A DNA stretch of 64,000 nt. Source: Notospermus geniculatus. Taxonomy: Eukaryota; Nemertea; Pilidiophora; Heteronemertea; Lineidae. Every line of letters begins with the position of its first letter. Positions within the stretch are counted from its first letter, which is position 1. The notes under the pieces are model-generated. The model was not told the origin of the DNA. It saw nothing but the letters and a program-made list of their open reading frames with translations, and searched no databases. The stretch covers positions 1-64,000 of the forward strand of contig NMRB01000007.1 of assembly GCA_002633025.1 (NCBI GenBank), in the 5' to 3' direction. Shown piece by piece: positions 39,748 through 50,779 of this stretch. The translations under genes and the position numbers were made by a program.

Positions 39748-42034
39748 CTGAAAAGACAACAGACGAGAACAGTTAGACAACTCGAAAAGTAAAACTAACG
39801 ATTTTAGAATCAATTAGACTGGTAGAATGGAAATTGCCTAAAATGAAAGAAAATTCAGCTGGATCAATTTCATAGTCTGCACTGAAAAAACGGGTTTTGT
39901 GAATGATGTAGATCTTGTGCGGCTGCTGAAAAATTCAGCTTCTGCCACACATATTTGAAGGTTTGAGTGTGCCTGAAACGGTCCCAGTTGTTCTGATTGT
40001 GAACGTGGAGATGGTTCTAGATATGTTCACTGGGGGATATTATAGGGAGGTTGAGATCAGTGACTTATCACGGATCCTTATACGTATACGGATAGAAATA
40101 ATGTACACAAAATTTGTCCTTGTACAGAATTCTATCCATACCCACATATTACATGTTGTGTATATAAGGAGCGGTGACAAGTTGCTGATCTCAAGCTCCC
40201 TTTTCCCTGGGACAGCTGGCTTGTTAATAAGAACAGAACATATTCTGTAAAAGGTTACATTTTGATCCCAAAATGGAGTAGCACTAGAAGCAGCACTGGC
40301 TAGAGGAGAAGCAGAGGTCTGAATGATAATATTCTAGTATTTCACCAATGTTCAATATTCACACACAAGGCAAAATCTTTTCATAGCTCAGAGCATATTC
40401 TTTGACAAAATGTGTCCTTTGTTCCCGGGATAATGGACACCAGACCATTTTTTACTTCACGTTTTTGTTTGACAATAAAGACCATGGAGAGAATTATCCT
40501 GTCTGAAAGCGCACTCAAAATATCACTGAGCACCTTACCGTGAGGACACTGCCCGCCCTAAATCTGCAGCGTCCAAAATAACCTGAATTTGAAAGGGATG
40601 TTCCAAATGACAATACGCATTATGTCACTGGATGTAGTGTGGGGAAAGCGGTGACCTTTTTGGGTGAAGTACACAATGTCACGGTACACTGATGAGAGTG
40701 GTTAAAACCCTTGCAAATACTGCGGCTAGGTCTCCCAACATGGGGGTTAATGTTGGTTTCAATTCAGGTACTGAAATAAACTAGCAGAATGTACCCGGTA
40801 ATTCTCACCAAACCGCAAGAAAAGGGCTGAATTTCCCCCTGAATTCTGAAATGAACGAACTTGACATAGGCACCTAAAGCTAATCATACATACATGCAGA
40901 ATAAACTGTACCTAGAACAGATTGTGACACAACAAACGACAGATTCCCAAAAACTTCGCTCAAATCTTCAAACACACAATGCCTGAGTTGCATGTACCTT
41001 CTACTCCACTCGCGCACCATTTCCATATCCTACGAATCTTTGCCAATGATCCTGAAGAGGTGAATTCACTAAGTCTTCAAGCATTCGATTTCCAATTTAA
41101 ACTGAAGTTAGCCACAGAAAGTACAGCAGCGAACAGAATCCCAAGTGTAAGTCCCACTGTATGGATCCAAGCACCTAACAACTCTGAGTGCTCAATGCCA
41201 ATTGTCAACCATACACTGGTGTCTTTCATAGCCAGGCCATGTGACCGACTCACATTCTGTCAAGGACAACAACCCCAGCTGTATAACGAAAATCATCTTT
41301 TCCGCATGCATCAGTTTTTGTACAATTCATAAATGTCACGACACCATCATATAAAAGTGTTGTTTTTCTTCCATTGATATCATGAATGTATATAAAGTAC
41401 ATAACTCGGTGCTGAATGATCTGCACTCTGGTTCATGAATAACCAAGTGTGAGACCACAGACAGAAATCGTGCCAATGTGAACTGACATGACTGATAGTG
41501 GGTATTTGGAAGTCACAATCTGCTAAAAAAAGACTTCATTATGGCATGATTGAGATTTTAAACAATGAAGTCAATCAATCAATCAATTTACCGGTAAGCA
41601 GAAATATGATTAAGGCACAAAAAGTGCTTGAATCCAGCCCTTGGTGAATTTCTCAAGCACTATAATTACAGCACTCCAGATTGCCATGTTTTTGGTAAAC
41701 AGCAGACTTGCAGAACGTGCATTTGAATACGCTGACGTACACACTCAATGCTAGTTTGAATCCAGACCCATTTTCTCCCCGACGGCGGTGTCTCACCAGA
41801 TGGATCAGCTGCTGAGACTGAGATGATGAAGCCAGACAAAGAAGACAAAGGAGTGCAAACACAGCATTGTTACACAACAGGCAGAATCCACAGCACTTGA
41901 GGGAGACTGATTACATGTTTTTCAGACAGGATTGTTGATATATTACGTGCAAAAAACCCTTACGAGTTAGTACATCATGTACTTTCCTCTCCCATCTTAA
42001 TGGTACATGTAGAAAGGCAATTCCATTTATGATC

Positions 42035-42262
42035 GTTGGGAGGCCCTAACGGTTATCACGTCCGCTAAACAGGCGGCAGGTCCTGGGTTCCAACCTAGCC
42101 CAGCCATATGGGATATCATCCCTGGGCTCTTCGTCCGTTGCATGGACAGTAAGCCTTGGTGGTGCCCTGTACCTTGTTCCTTTGCAAGGGCAAGTAAAAG
42201 ACCCCATGGATCCAAGAGAGGAATATGAGTAGCTTGTGATGGTCTCATCTATGCTGACTAGG
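42035..42262 (+). mobile_element. tRNA-derived SINE, third family
   Basis: The head CTAACGGTTATCACGTCCGC and the GGTCCTGGGTTCCAACC box are followed by a body with CAAGTAAAAGACCCCATGG. Distinct from the CATGTGATAGAGAGGG family. Confidence 0.6.
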
Positions 42263-43042
42263 GCTAATAAATAATGCTATGGCTTGATGCTATGATGGAA
42301 AATTACTACGAATCAGTGGGGGGGGGGGCATGTCTGATAGAAGGAACAGCTGTATTCTACACTGTAGATACTAGCCAGTGCAGTCAAGAGATATTACCTC
42401 AATTGCCCAACACCCCACTGATCATGAGTAGAGCTAATGCCTTTACTATTGGATGGCAGTGTTGTGATTGATTTAGAATGAACCCTGCAGGCCTACTGAA
42501 TCAATTTCATCCAAAACTCTCCAAATTAATGGACGTTCCTTTGAAGCCCCCATGTCCATTTCTTTTTGATCACAATAGACGGCTAATGAAATATCGACTG
42601 ATGAAATTCACAACCATTCTCTGCCTGTCAAACCAGCCCTGAGGCTACCAGCTCAGAAAGAGCATTCATCACAACACAGGGAATCTTTATCAAGTTGTAA
42701 CCATGGTAACATCAAGCAAACTGACATCACCAGTAATGGGTTAGGCCGTGTATATTTGAATCTCTAGGAGACGTCTCATGGGTTATTATTTCAGCTTCGC
42801 TTCTATATCCAGTCGACATCATCCATCAACTCATAGTTTTGAGAGACGTCAAATTTTTGCACTAATCAGGTGTTTTACGAAGTCTGAAGTGAAACTCGTT
42901 CTTGTAGATCTAAATAATGAGAAAGATTGAGTAGTTTGTCTATTATAGTCTTCAATTCTATACGAAAATCTGAATAGGATGGAAGCAGATAAATGCAGCT
43001 AGATTTCTGAGGCAGAGGCAATGTGCGAATCATCGAGTTGTG

Positions 43043-43185
43043 AGTGTCAGATGGCGCAGTGGAAACATCACCATCTGTCACCTCTGCAGTCTTGGGTTCA
43101 AATCCCAGTTGTTCTCAGCATGTGATAGAGAGGGCAACTCTCCGTGTGTGACAGGCAAGGTTTCTCCAGGGGTCCCATTTCCTGG
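43043..43185 (+). mobile_element. tRNA-derived SINE, main family
   Basis: GTCAGATGGCGCAGTGGAAAC split over the A box, B box GGTTCAAATCC, body CATGTGATAGAGAGGGC; 3' truncated. Confidence 0.7.
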
Positions 43186-44225
43186 CACCACAGGCTGAGT
43201 TCGACTGGAACCTTCGGGACGAAGTGAGAGTAGATTTTCATGACATCAAATTTGAGGTACGCATGTCAAGTAGGAGTTAGTTCTGCCTGAACTGCAACTC
43301 AAGTTCATCATGTTATTGAAACATGGCGTCTGCTGGTAGTCATGTCAGTACCAAATGATGATAACCAGACAAACGCCTACTTTCGCTGAAGTGGGTCACA
43401 AATTCCTTCCTTTTCCCACCCAGCCAGGCCTTTTTCTTCAGCTGGTGATAGTGGCCAACTAGTATTACCAGATTACCAAAACACAATGGTTAAAACACAA
43501 TACATGTACCCCCACCAGCAATCTTACTCTTTTCTCAGTAACTGACGCTTCCCCCATTGTGTCCCAATCCCAGACATGCCAGAAAACTACAACCAACCAA
43601 AACACTCCACTCAGCCATGACCTAGATTAGTTTAATTTATGCGGAACTGAGTCTACAGAGATACACAGCCACACTGTCATGACTGTAGTCTTGCTTGTAC
43701 ATTCTGTACACAGTGTGCAGTATTGATCATCGACCAGTTCGCTATAGCTGTAGACAGCCTGCTTACAACAAGATGGCAGTGAGGAATGAGGGGAACTAGG
43801 AACTGTCGGATGGGTCTGGCATTGTGTGTGTCTCGTCTGGAGGATTCCCTGCCATTGTTATTTTGTAAGTTTTGATGAATTGAATTGACTTTTTTGACTG
43901 TCACTGTTGCATTTGTTGGTGTTGGCTTACAGGGCTGAAAGTTTAGAAGTGGAAGTACCCGTATTGTACAACATGTGCTCTGCATGTAGTGTAGTGAACT
44001 GACTGGGTGTGCAGTATTCAGATTCCATTTTCAAAGTTTTGACGCTCTGACCCACTGATGCATTGTTGTTGGCGCCAATACGAACTACCAGCGGTGGCCG
44101 AAGTTGCTGATATGCGAACTGATGACTGATATTTCAGTGTGACATTCTGCTAATTCAGTTGAAGCTGAGCTGGCAGCCACGCATCCCGAGTAGGCCTAGT
44201 CTACGATATACATGTACCCTATCTG

Positions 44226-44402
44226 TGGTTCTAAGCGCTCGCTCCCTACATCACCGCCGAACCGCTTTTCATTTTGTGTGAGGAGACGTAGGGGGTGAGC
44301 GCTAGGAAGAGTCCATTCACACGAATTTTGAGTGGTGTGACGCCGCATCCTTTGTCTGCCGCTCGAAAATCGTGTGAATGGACAGGCAGCCTAAGAACCA
44401 CT
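44226..44402. mobile_element. Inverted-repeat element next to the transposase-derived gene
   Basis: The outer ends GTGGTTCTAAG and CTAAGAACCAC are inverted. Internal pairs include AGCGCTCGCTCCCTAC with GTAGGGGGTGAGCGCT, and GTCCATTCACACGA with its complement. It lies within 60 bases of the leader-exon acceptor. Confidence 0.6.
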
Positions 44403-44460
44403 GAGGATGGCAAATGATGAGACTTTTACGTCCACCTTACCATAGAAGTTTTTTTTTCAG

Positions 44461-44655
44461 GTGACGATATGTCTAGCAATCACAGCATCTTGCCGGACAT
44501 TGACATTCCAGTGGATTAGGCCTACATCAAGTATGAATCTGACCCGCACCTCTGACCAAGTTCGGCACGACAACAGATGAAGTATTCAATCTGCGTGGAT
44601 TATTTCTTAAGGATGCTTATTCCGATGAACATTCGTGTACGATACTGACCTAAAA
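44461..44655 (+). promoter_or_regulatory. 5' leader with three upstream ORFs
   Basis: The acceptor TTTTTTTTTCAG ends at 44460. The leader before the main ATG holds short frames at 44469-44519 (16 codons plus stop), 44533-44580 (15 plus stop) and 44613-44648 (11 plus stop). In-frame stops upstream of 44656 show that the protein does not extend into the leader. Confidence 0.6.
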
Positions 44656-47600
44656 ATGGAACTTCGATCAAAAACCCGGTCACAGGCAAGGGATTCATTT
44701 TCAGTCAAGTTCAAATATGAAATACTGAAATTTGTGGAGGCTTACCCTTATTACACAAAGAAAGAGATCACCAAGATTTTCGGGCTAAAAAATTCAAGTA
44801 CGTTACTGACAATAATGAATCAGAGAGAGAATATTTGCAATAACTACTTAGGAAACAAGGACATATCACTTAGAAAACTTCGTGGTGGGAATTACAAAGA
44901 AGTGGAAGACGCTCTCTATGCGTGGCTCAACTCCGATGATGCCAAGGACTTTGACAGGGAGAACAATGCAGCTCTTGCCGCTAAAGCCAAAGAATTTGCA
45001 AAGAAACTTGATTACAAGAAATTCAATGCAACATGTGCATGGCTCGACAGGTTTCGAAGGAGGATGGGGTTGTGGTCAGCAGCCTCGGGTAGCAAAGATA
45101 CGTCAAGTGAGAGTTCTAGTGGCAGTGACACCGAGGAATATGATCCTTTTGAAGAGGTTGGGAGTGATGTAAAAATGCTTCATTTTGGATTGGACTGGAG
45201 ACGAGGATCTGGTCCATTGTCAAAGGTGTTGGAATCGCAACTGTTCTGCTGGTTGTATTCAAATTATAATCGCACCGTAAAACAAGCGTCAGGCAGTGTA
45301 CAACAGGTGCAAGTTCCTACTGCCGACTTTCATGTCATTTCCAAACGAGCTAAAGCAATTGTAGCATCATTTGGTGTGAACTTTGAACCATCCAAAAGTT
45401 GGCTGAACAGGTTCATGGAGAGAAGAAGAGGATTCAAATGGACTGAGAATGGCCAGGAGATGATATATGTAGGCCCACACTATATCAAAGATTGTAAACT
45501 TGCTCCTCTGACTGTTGATGCAAAACCCCGAGACATTTTCAGTGTCACAGAAAGTTGTCTCCTGTTTCGACTGCTGCCAGAAGAGGCAATGCAGTTGATT
45601 CCCGAGCACATCAATATCACAACTTGGAAAAAGGCAATGGCTGAATTCCAAAGCCGTCAGCTCCACGAAAGGGTTACAATTTTGGCTTGTACAAATATGG
45701 ATGGGAGTGAGAGGGAACCGTTGGTCATTGTAGGTAAGCACTCTCATCCAAACTGCCTTGAAGGTGTTCATTTTTTACCAGTGAATTACGAAAGTGATTC
45801 AAATGCGTGGATCAACAGTGAGATATTTGCAACATGGCTGGAGAGATTTGATCTAAAAATGACAACCCAGGGTAGAAAAGTCACTCTCCTTGTACAACAA
45901 ACGTCTGTGCATAAATGTCCAAGAATTGACGCCGTTCAGAAAAAGATGAAGTCGGTGAGATTGCAATATCTCCCCAACACAAGCAAGGAGTGCATCCACC
46001 GGATGAACCCAATGGATTTGGGGATTATCCAAGCACTCAAGGAGGGGTATCGGAAACATCAACTGTGGAAGGTCCTCGTTGCTCTGAAATCAGGGAAGCC
46101 AGCACCAACGCTGACACTCAGGGACGCCATCAACTTCATTGATGCCTCGTGGCGTGAGATCAGACCACAGATAATCTGGAACAGCTTCGCGAAAGCAAGT
46201 ATGCAGGTCCAGGAAGCACCCCTGCCAGTCTTTGACAACATTAAAGAGGCTGAGATTTCATTCCAAGAAACCAAGGAAGTGCAGAGCATGTTTGATGCGT
46301 ACAACACACACCAAGATGCTACTTTGTTGACGTTTGAAAATTTTGCCTATTTTGACAACAGCATTTTGGTGTGCCCGCCCGGCATCGGTGACACCCAGGA
46401 ATCTTATACTAACCGTGAGGTTAACACATATTTGGCATCAATAGCAAAGGTTGTGGATCTTACAAATGCAGACTCAACAGAACCGGAAGATCCTGATCCA
46501 GTGCCTGAAGAAGTCAACCCTTGGGAAGTCAGCGAGTGCCTCGACAAGTTACGCCACTTTGTGCGCTGTGCAGAAAATCCACCTGAAAACATTCTAGCTG
46601 GAATAAAACCAATTGAGGACTTCATTTACCTGCAAGGACAACAGATGATTGAGAAGACTGAAGCTGCGAACAAGAAGGGGAAGACTTCTCAAAGACCAAA
46701 ACGGAAAGTGAGAAAAGATTCAGAAACTCCTCAAGATCTTCATGGAGAAGGGTCTATTCAAGGGCGAAAAGATTCGGAGAGTCCTCAAGATCTAGAAAGA
46801 TCAGTTAAAGATGAATCATTTTCCACCAGCATCAAAATAGAGGAGGATACACAGCCTGAACAAAGTCAGGCCGCACCCACCACACAATATTCTGACGTTG
46901 TTCCTGAACAATTTCGGACTGCACCTACTGAGCTATCTAAACTTCTGTTTGCCGGACCAAAGATTGTGGATGTTTGTTCAGTTTCTGCTGCATTTCATGA
47001 AAACGCATCGTTGACACCTCCATGCAAGAAGGCAAGACTTGATGTGGATGTATCTGAAGCAAGTTTGGGGATGGAAAGTACCACTGATAGTTCCAGTCGT
47101 CAGGTCCCAAATGTTTCTGCCGTTGGAATGGAAAGAGTTGTGGTGAAGCAGGAAATCACAGATGATGAGCTCACTGAAAGTGAAACTGAGACTGGTGAGA
47201 GACAATTGTCGCAGAAGACTCGCAGCCAAATCACCAATTTTCCAACAACGGAAGGTCAATCAGTGAAGAGTGAACCCACAGGTCCTGTTCAAGAAGTCCC
47301 AGTATACCTCTTTGGACCAGGCACAGTGGGACAACCACGGACAGTGCAAACACTCCCAGCAGAAGAATATGAAAAAATTTTCAAAACCAAATTCAGAAAT
47401 GTTGTCAATGAGGGCACTCAAGACTTCCTAAGCCCCACAACAAGAATGAGAAATTGGGCGGATGATTTCCTTTCTAGCACATTTAAAACTGGCGATGAGA
47501 ACGACACAAGTGCTACACAAAGCCAAGGCCATCTGGAAGGACAGACCTGTACCGGCACTAGACCTGGGGGATCTCAGGCAGTCACTACAGTGACTGAACA

Positions 47601-49545
47601 ACAGTGGGAGCGGGGGATTTCTGCATACTGCAGAAATATGGAGAATCAAGAAGAGCCCTCCACACTTACCGACAGTCAGTGGGATGAGATATTCAATGCT
47701 GTTATATTAAAACCGCACAGGCATGATGACGGCGAGGATGATGATGACAATGATTCCATTGTTGATCGTATTGAAGCGATGGCAACCACACCTGAGATAG
47801 AGATGGATTCTAAAACGGAGATGGATTCTGAAACCAAGATGGATTTAGAAACGGATGATTTTTCAAGGAATCGCTTTTACAATCCCCTTGATCATTGCAC
47901 AGGAAGCCAGTCCAAGATGAACAGTAGGCAAGTGAACAGACACGAAAAGGTTCGTGAGAAGATTTTAGGGAAACTTTTACAGAAAGTTGGAAGTGCGAGG
48001 TCTTGTGATATTGACATCACGAATCCACTCCGTGATGAAGCCGTCTCAAGAAGTCGCACAAGCGCTGCCGTGAGCACTGAACTGACGGAGAAATCTATCA
48101 AGCGGGAATGTCTTGAGACGGATGATGACAATCAGATGATTAATGTGAAACAGGAAGCAGAGAACATGGAGATTAGTCTGGAATGTGATGAAGTGATGGA
48201 GTCGTCCAGCAACTACACCTCAACCCCCAACAGTTTCGCAGCCGAAGATGTGGTCCAAAGTGTGGAAGATGGGAGGCGTAAGGAGGAGACTGACTTGTTG
48301 GCAGATGACAAAGTTGAAGAGAACGACGTGATTGATACAAAACCTGGTGATTTGGTTAGCATTGATAGCGATACTCAAGACTCAGTGAAGTGCCAAGGCT
48401 CACCACAAGGTGTGTCAACAAGTCGGGCTCAAAATGAGGACTTTTCGGGTCATGCCTCTCCTAAGGTGAAAGAGGAAGTTACAGATATGGAGACAAGAAT
48501 TTCAACACTGCCAGGGGGATTGGGACACGGTTCTGATGATGAAATGGATACTGCAGGCATTGTCAAGTCCGTAAGTCAACCAGCTGGAGGAACTGAACAG
48601 AACAGAACTGCTGGGGATTACCGTACTGGTAGTCAGCAAGTAATCGTCACAGAGGATGAAGGTGCAAGCAGTGGGGGTTCACCACCAGCGAAAGTCGATT
48701 TAGAGCTAGATGACATTGGAGACTTTGAGTTTGAGTATATACATGGACAGGGTGATGAGAGCTCGCCGATCATTGCTCCTCTTGGACCTCAAGATGAACA
48801 CCCTTCAAAGGACAAAATAAACGAGAACAGTCCGGAGACAAGTCAGATGACTTATGACAATCAGGAAGATAAGGACAAGGGAAAGATGAATCTTAGTGAT
48901 TGCCAAAGTACTGCGGAATTACCGTCACCAGTACCTCACACTTGCTCTGTGGATGAACTCAATGCTGAGGGGAGTTGTGTGAAGGACAGCCAGCAAACTT
49001 GCCATGGAGGAGGTCAGGAGGCCTCCTCTGCTCAAAATCCGATTGTTAGCAGTGATCGAGCAGAGCCAGGTACCATGACTGACACTGTGGATGAGTGCAA
49101 ACCTGAGGATGAATGTGTGAATGCCATCCAGCAAAACCCGTCGAACTCAGCGATAGAGGAAGACGACCAGGAGAGCAAGATGGGTCCTTGCAGTGGTCAC
49201 CAAACCGCAGTGGAATCGGTAGCAACCTTTCATAGCATAGATGCTGAAGATAAAACAGAAACTACCAACCCATGTGGAAGTTCTGTCTCTCCAGTTGAGA
49301 AGCCTTCCACAGATGAAGTTGAAAGTACAGATGAGGTTAAAGTTACCAGTACTGCAACCAGTAAAATCCAGCCATTGCATGTACCATCAAATCCTGAATA
49401 TCAGACGAAGGTTTTACATGTAGAATTAACTGTGGCTGACAAAGCAACACAGAATAAACCGTCACAGAAACCGTCAGGAAACCAGCATCGAGGGACCAAT
49501 ATTAAACTGCCACAGATCTTCGTGTCGAAACAGACATATGATTAA
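44656..49545 (+). CDS. Domesticated pogo/Tigger-type transposase protein with long acidic tail
   Basis: A single uninterrupted exon of 1629 codons. The start at 44656 has a strong context (AAAATGG); a GTG 21 bases upstream is in frame but not a eukaryotic start. Residues 15-62 form a psq/CENP-B N-type helix-turn-helix. Residues 84-140 and 190-262 look like two CENP-B/Tc5-type DNA-binding domains (each ending W-L-[DN]-R-F-x-x-R-R). Residues 293-510 match the DDE_1 domain, but the usual first Asp is Thr298 (VTES) and the second is Gln414 (LLVQQTSVH); only Asp454 (PMDLG) remains. The last ~1100 residues are acidic, low complexity, with repeated V/I-K-x-E sites (VKQEITDDE, VKSEP, IKREC, VKQEAE, VKEEV). 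A long intact frame without catalytic residues suggests a host DNA-binding protein, not an active element. I do not recognise a named orthologue. Confidence 0.92.
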   Translation: MELRSKTRSQARDSFSVKFKYEILKFVEAYPYYTKKEITKIFGLKNSSTLLTIMNQRENICNNYLGNKDISLRKLRGGNYKEVEDALYAWLNSDDAKDFDRENNAALAAKAKEFAKKLDYKKFNATCAWLDRFRRRMGLWSAASGSKDTSSESSSGSDTEEYDPFEEVGSDVKMLHFGLDWRRGSGPLSKVLESQLFCWLYSNYNRTVKQASGSVQQVQVPTADFHVISKRAKAIVASFGVNFEPSKSWLNRFMERRRGFKWTENGQEMIYVGPHYIKDCKLAPLTVDAKPRDIFSVTESCLLFRLLPEEAMQLIPEHINITTWKKAMAEFQSRQLHERVTILACTNMDGSEREPLVIVGKHSHPNCLEGVHFLPVNYESDSNAWINSEIFATWLERFDLKMTTQGRKVTLLVQQTSVHKCPRIDAVQKKMKSVRLQYLPNTSKECIHRMNPMDLGIIQALKEGYRKHQLWKVLVALKSGKPAPTLTLRDAINFIDASWREIRPQIIWNSFAKASMQVQEAPLPVFDNIKEAEISFQETKEVQSMFDAYNTHQDATLLTFENFAYFDNSILVCPPGIGDTQESYTNREVNTYLASIAKVVDLTNADSTEPEDPDPVPEEVNPWEVSECLDKLRHFVRCAENPPENILAGIKPIEDFIYLQGQQMIEKTEAANKKGKTSQRPKRKVRKDSETPQDLHGEGSIQGRKDSESPQDLERSVKDESFSTSIKIEEDTQPEQSQAAPTTQYSDVVPEQFRTAPTELSKLLFAGPKIVDVCSVSAAFHENASLTPPCKKARLDVDVSEASLGMESTTDSSSRQVPNVSAVGMERVVVKQEITDDELTESETETGERQLSQKTRSQITNFPTTEGQSVKSEPTGPVQEVPVYLFGPGTVGQPRTVQTLPAEEYEKIFKTKFRNVVNEGTQDFLSPTTRMRNWADDFLSSTFKTGDENDTSATQSQGHLEGQTCTGTRPGGSQAVTTVTEQQWERGISAYCRNMENQEEPSTLTDSQWDEIFNAVILKPHRHDDGEDDDDNDSIVDRIEAMATTPEIEMDSKTEMDSETKMDLETDDFSRNRFYNPLDHCTGSQSKMNSRQVNRHEKVREKILGKLLQKVGSARSCDIDITNPLRDEAVSRSRTSAAVSTELTEKSIKRECLETDDDNQMINVKQEAENMEISLECDEVMESSSNYTSTPNSFAAEDVVQSVEDGRRKEETDLLADDKVEENDVIDTKPGDLVSIDSDTQDSVKCQGSPQGVSTSRAQNEDFSGHASPKVKEEVTDMETRISTLPGGLGHGSDDEMDTAGIVKSVSQPAGGTEQNRTAGDYRTGSQQVIVTEDEGASSGGSPPAKVDLELDDIGDFEFEYIHGQGDESSPIIAPLGPQDEHPSKDKINENSPETSQMTYDNQEDKDKGKMNLSDCQSTAELPSPVPHTCSVDELNAEGSCVKDSQQTCHGGGQEASSAQNPIVSSDRAEPGTMTDTVDECKPEDECVNAIQQNPSNSAIEEDDQESKMGPCSGHQTAVESVATFHSIDAEDKTETTNPCGSSVSPVEKPSTDEVESTDEVKVTSTATSKIQPLHVPSNPEYQTKVLHVELTVADKATQNKPSQKPSGNQHRGTNIKLPQIFVSKQTYD

Positions 49546-50279
49546 ATCTGACATTTATGCACAACTTTGATAAAACACAGCCATGTTGCATTCACAGCAA
49601 AAGTTGAATAGTTTCAAACTCTCATAAGAGATATATCAGTTCGTGTGTTTGAAACATGAAAGAGTCATTGCCATTAGCAAGAGGATGAGTTCAAAGCTTA
49701 CCAACAATGACCAACAATAGGGTAGCCTGCCTGTAAGCATTATTTCACTTCCATTAACTTTGTTAGTAATCGTAAACCAAAAGGGTCATCTATGTTTAGT
49801 TTACCAGTTAATGCATTTCAGCATCAAGGTTCATTTGTTGAGAAACAAGGGGTGTGTGGAACATCTCTGGAGCAAGTCATAGGCCTAATCTGCTAAATTC
49901 CTGAGATACCGCGTAGCTTTTCTTCATAGCCAAGTTATGCCTACCGTTCAGTCAAATTTTTCATCAAATTTTACGAATATGCTCAAGAAAGGCTAACATA
50001 TGGGTCTTTGCATGTACTGTTCCGGTATAAACTCAACTGATAGGCCCTGAAGCTGAACATCCAAAAAATCGTTTGAAAGATTTGATTGTGTACAGCAGCT
50101 GGCATGTAAAGAATTCCTTCTGGGTTCGAAAATCACAATCATCAAGAATGTATATGTACATTTCATATACATGTAGTAAGCACTGTGAGGTTCATTGTCA
50201 GCTTTTAAAACCTACATGTAGTCCTCCTAGTCTATTTCATCGACAGTCGTCACTGCTCTATAGGATTGTTGACAAGATC

Positions 50280-50514
50280 CAGGGCTCGAAAAGTAGCTGT
50301 TTTCATCGCCATTGGCTACAGGATTTTCCCATTTGGCTATAAAAGATTTTGTCAACTTCGCCATTTGGCTACAAAAATTCCTTGATTTTCACTATTTTAA
50401 TCACCACAAGTCCTTTCTATTTCCATTGGCAGTATCTCAAATCTAGATAATTGGCTATGATAGTTTGTAGACATTTAATGGCTACCTGTGAACAAGTGAA
50501 CTTTTCGAGCCCTG
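50280..50514. mobile_element. hAT-like MITE in the 3' UTR
   Basis: 235 bases with perfect 15-base inverted ends CAGGGCTCGAAAAGT, flanked by AGATC on both sides (50275-50279, 50515-50519). Internal repeats of CCATTGGCTACA/CCATTTGGCTA. It lies between the stop codon and the poly(A) signal of the transposase-derived gene. Confidence 0.8.
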
Positions 50515-50753
50515 AGATCGTTGAGATAATGCTTAGATTCTCTCCACTCCTTTGCAGAGAACTTCCCACCACTGTCTTGGCCAGCCTCATCTCGTTATGT
50601 ACTTTTTGCCACAATTGTTGTGTTATGGTCGCAAAATACATGTTTTTTATTTAGCTAAGGATTGGTGATTGTTAGCATAGCAGTCAGCAGTGTGCTCAAC
50701 ATTGGTGAAGTGCTAGTCCTAATACGGCTTTTGCATACAAAAAGCTTGTCGTG

Positions 50754-50759
50754 AATAAA
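50754..50759 (+). terminator. Poly(A) signal of the transposase-derived gene
   Basis: AATAAA 1.2 kb after the stop codon, followed by T/G-rich sequence (CTTGTATTTCTGTTTTGAC). Confidence 0.55.
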
Positions 50760-50779
50760 GACCTTGTATTTCTGTTTTG

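Larger units (their letters stand above)
39748..44460. other. Spacer between the two divergent genes; promoters not resolved
   Basis: No supported coding exon. It contains two SINEs (42035, 43043) and an inverted-repeat element (44226). First non-coding exons of both the minus-strand ANKRD11/12-like gene and the plus-strand transposase-derived gene should lie here. A minus-strand donor-like CCCT|GTAAGCC near 43930 is one possibility. Confidence 0.4.
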
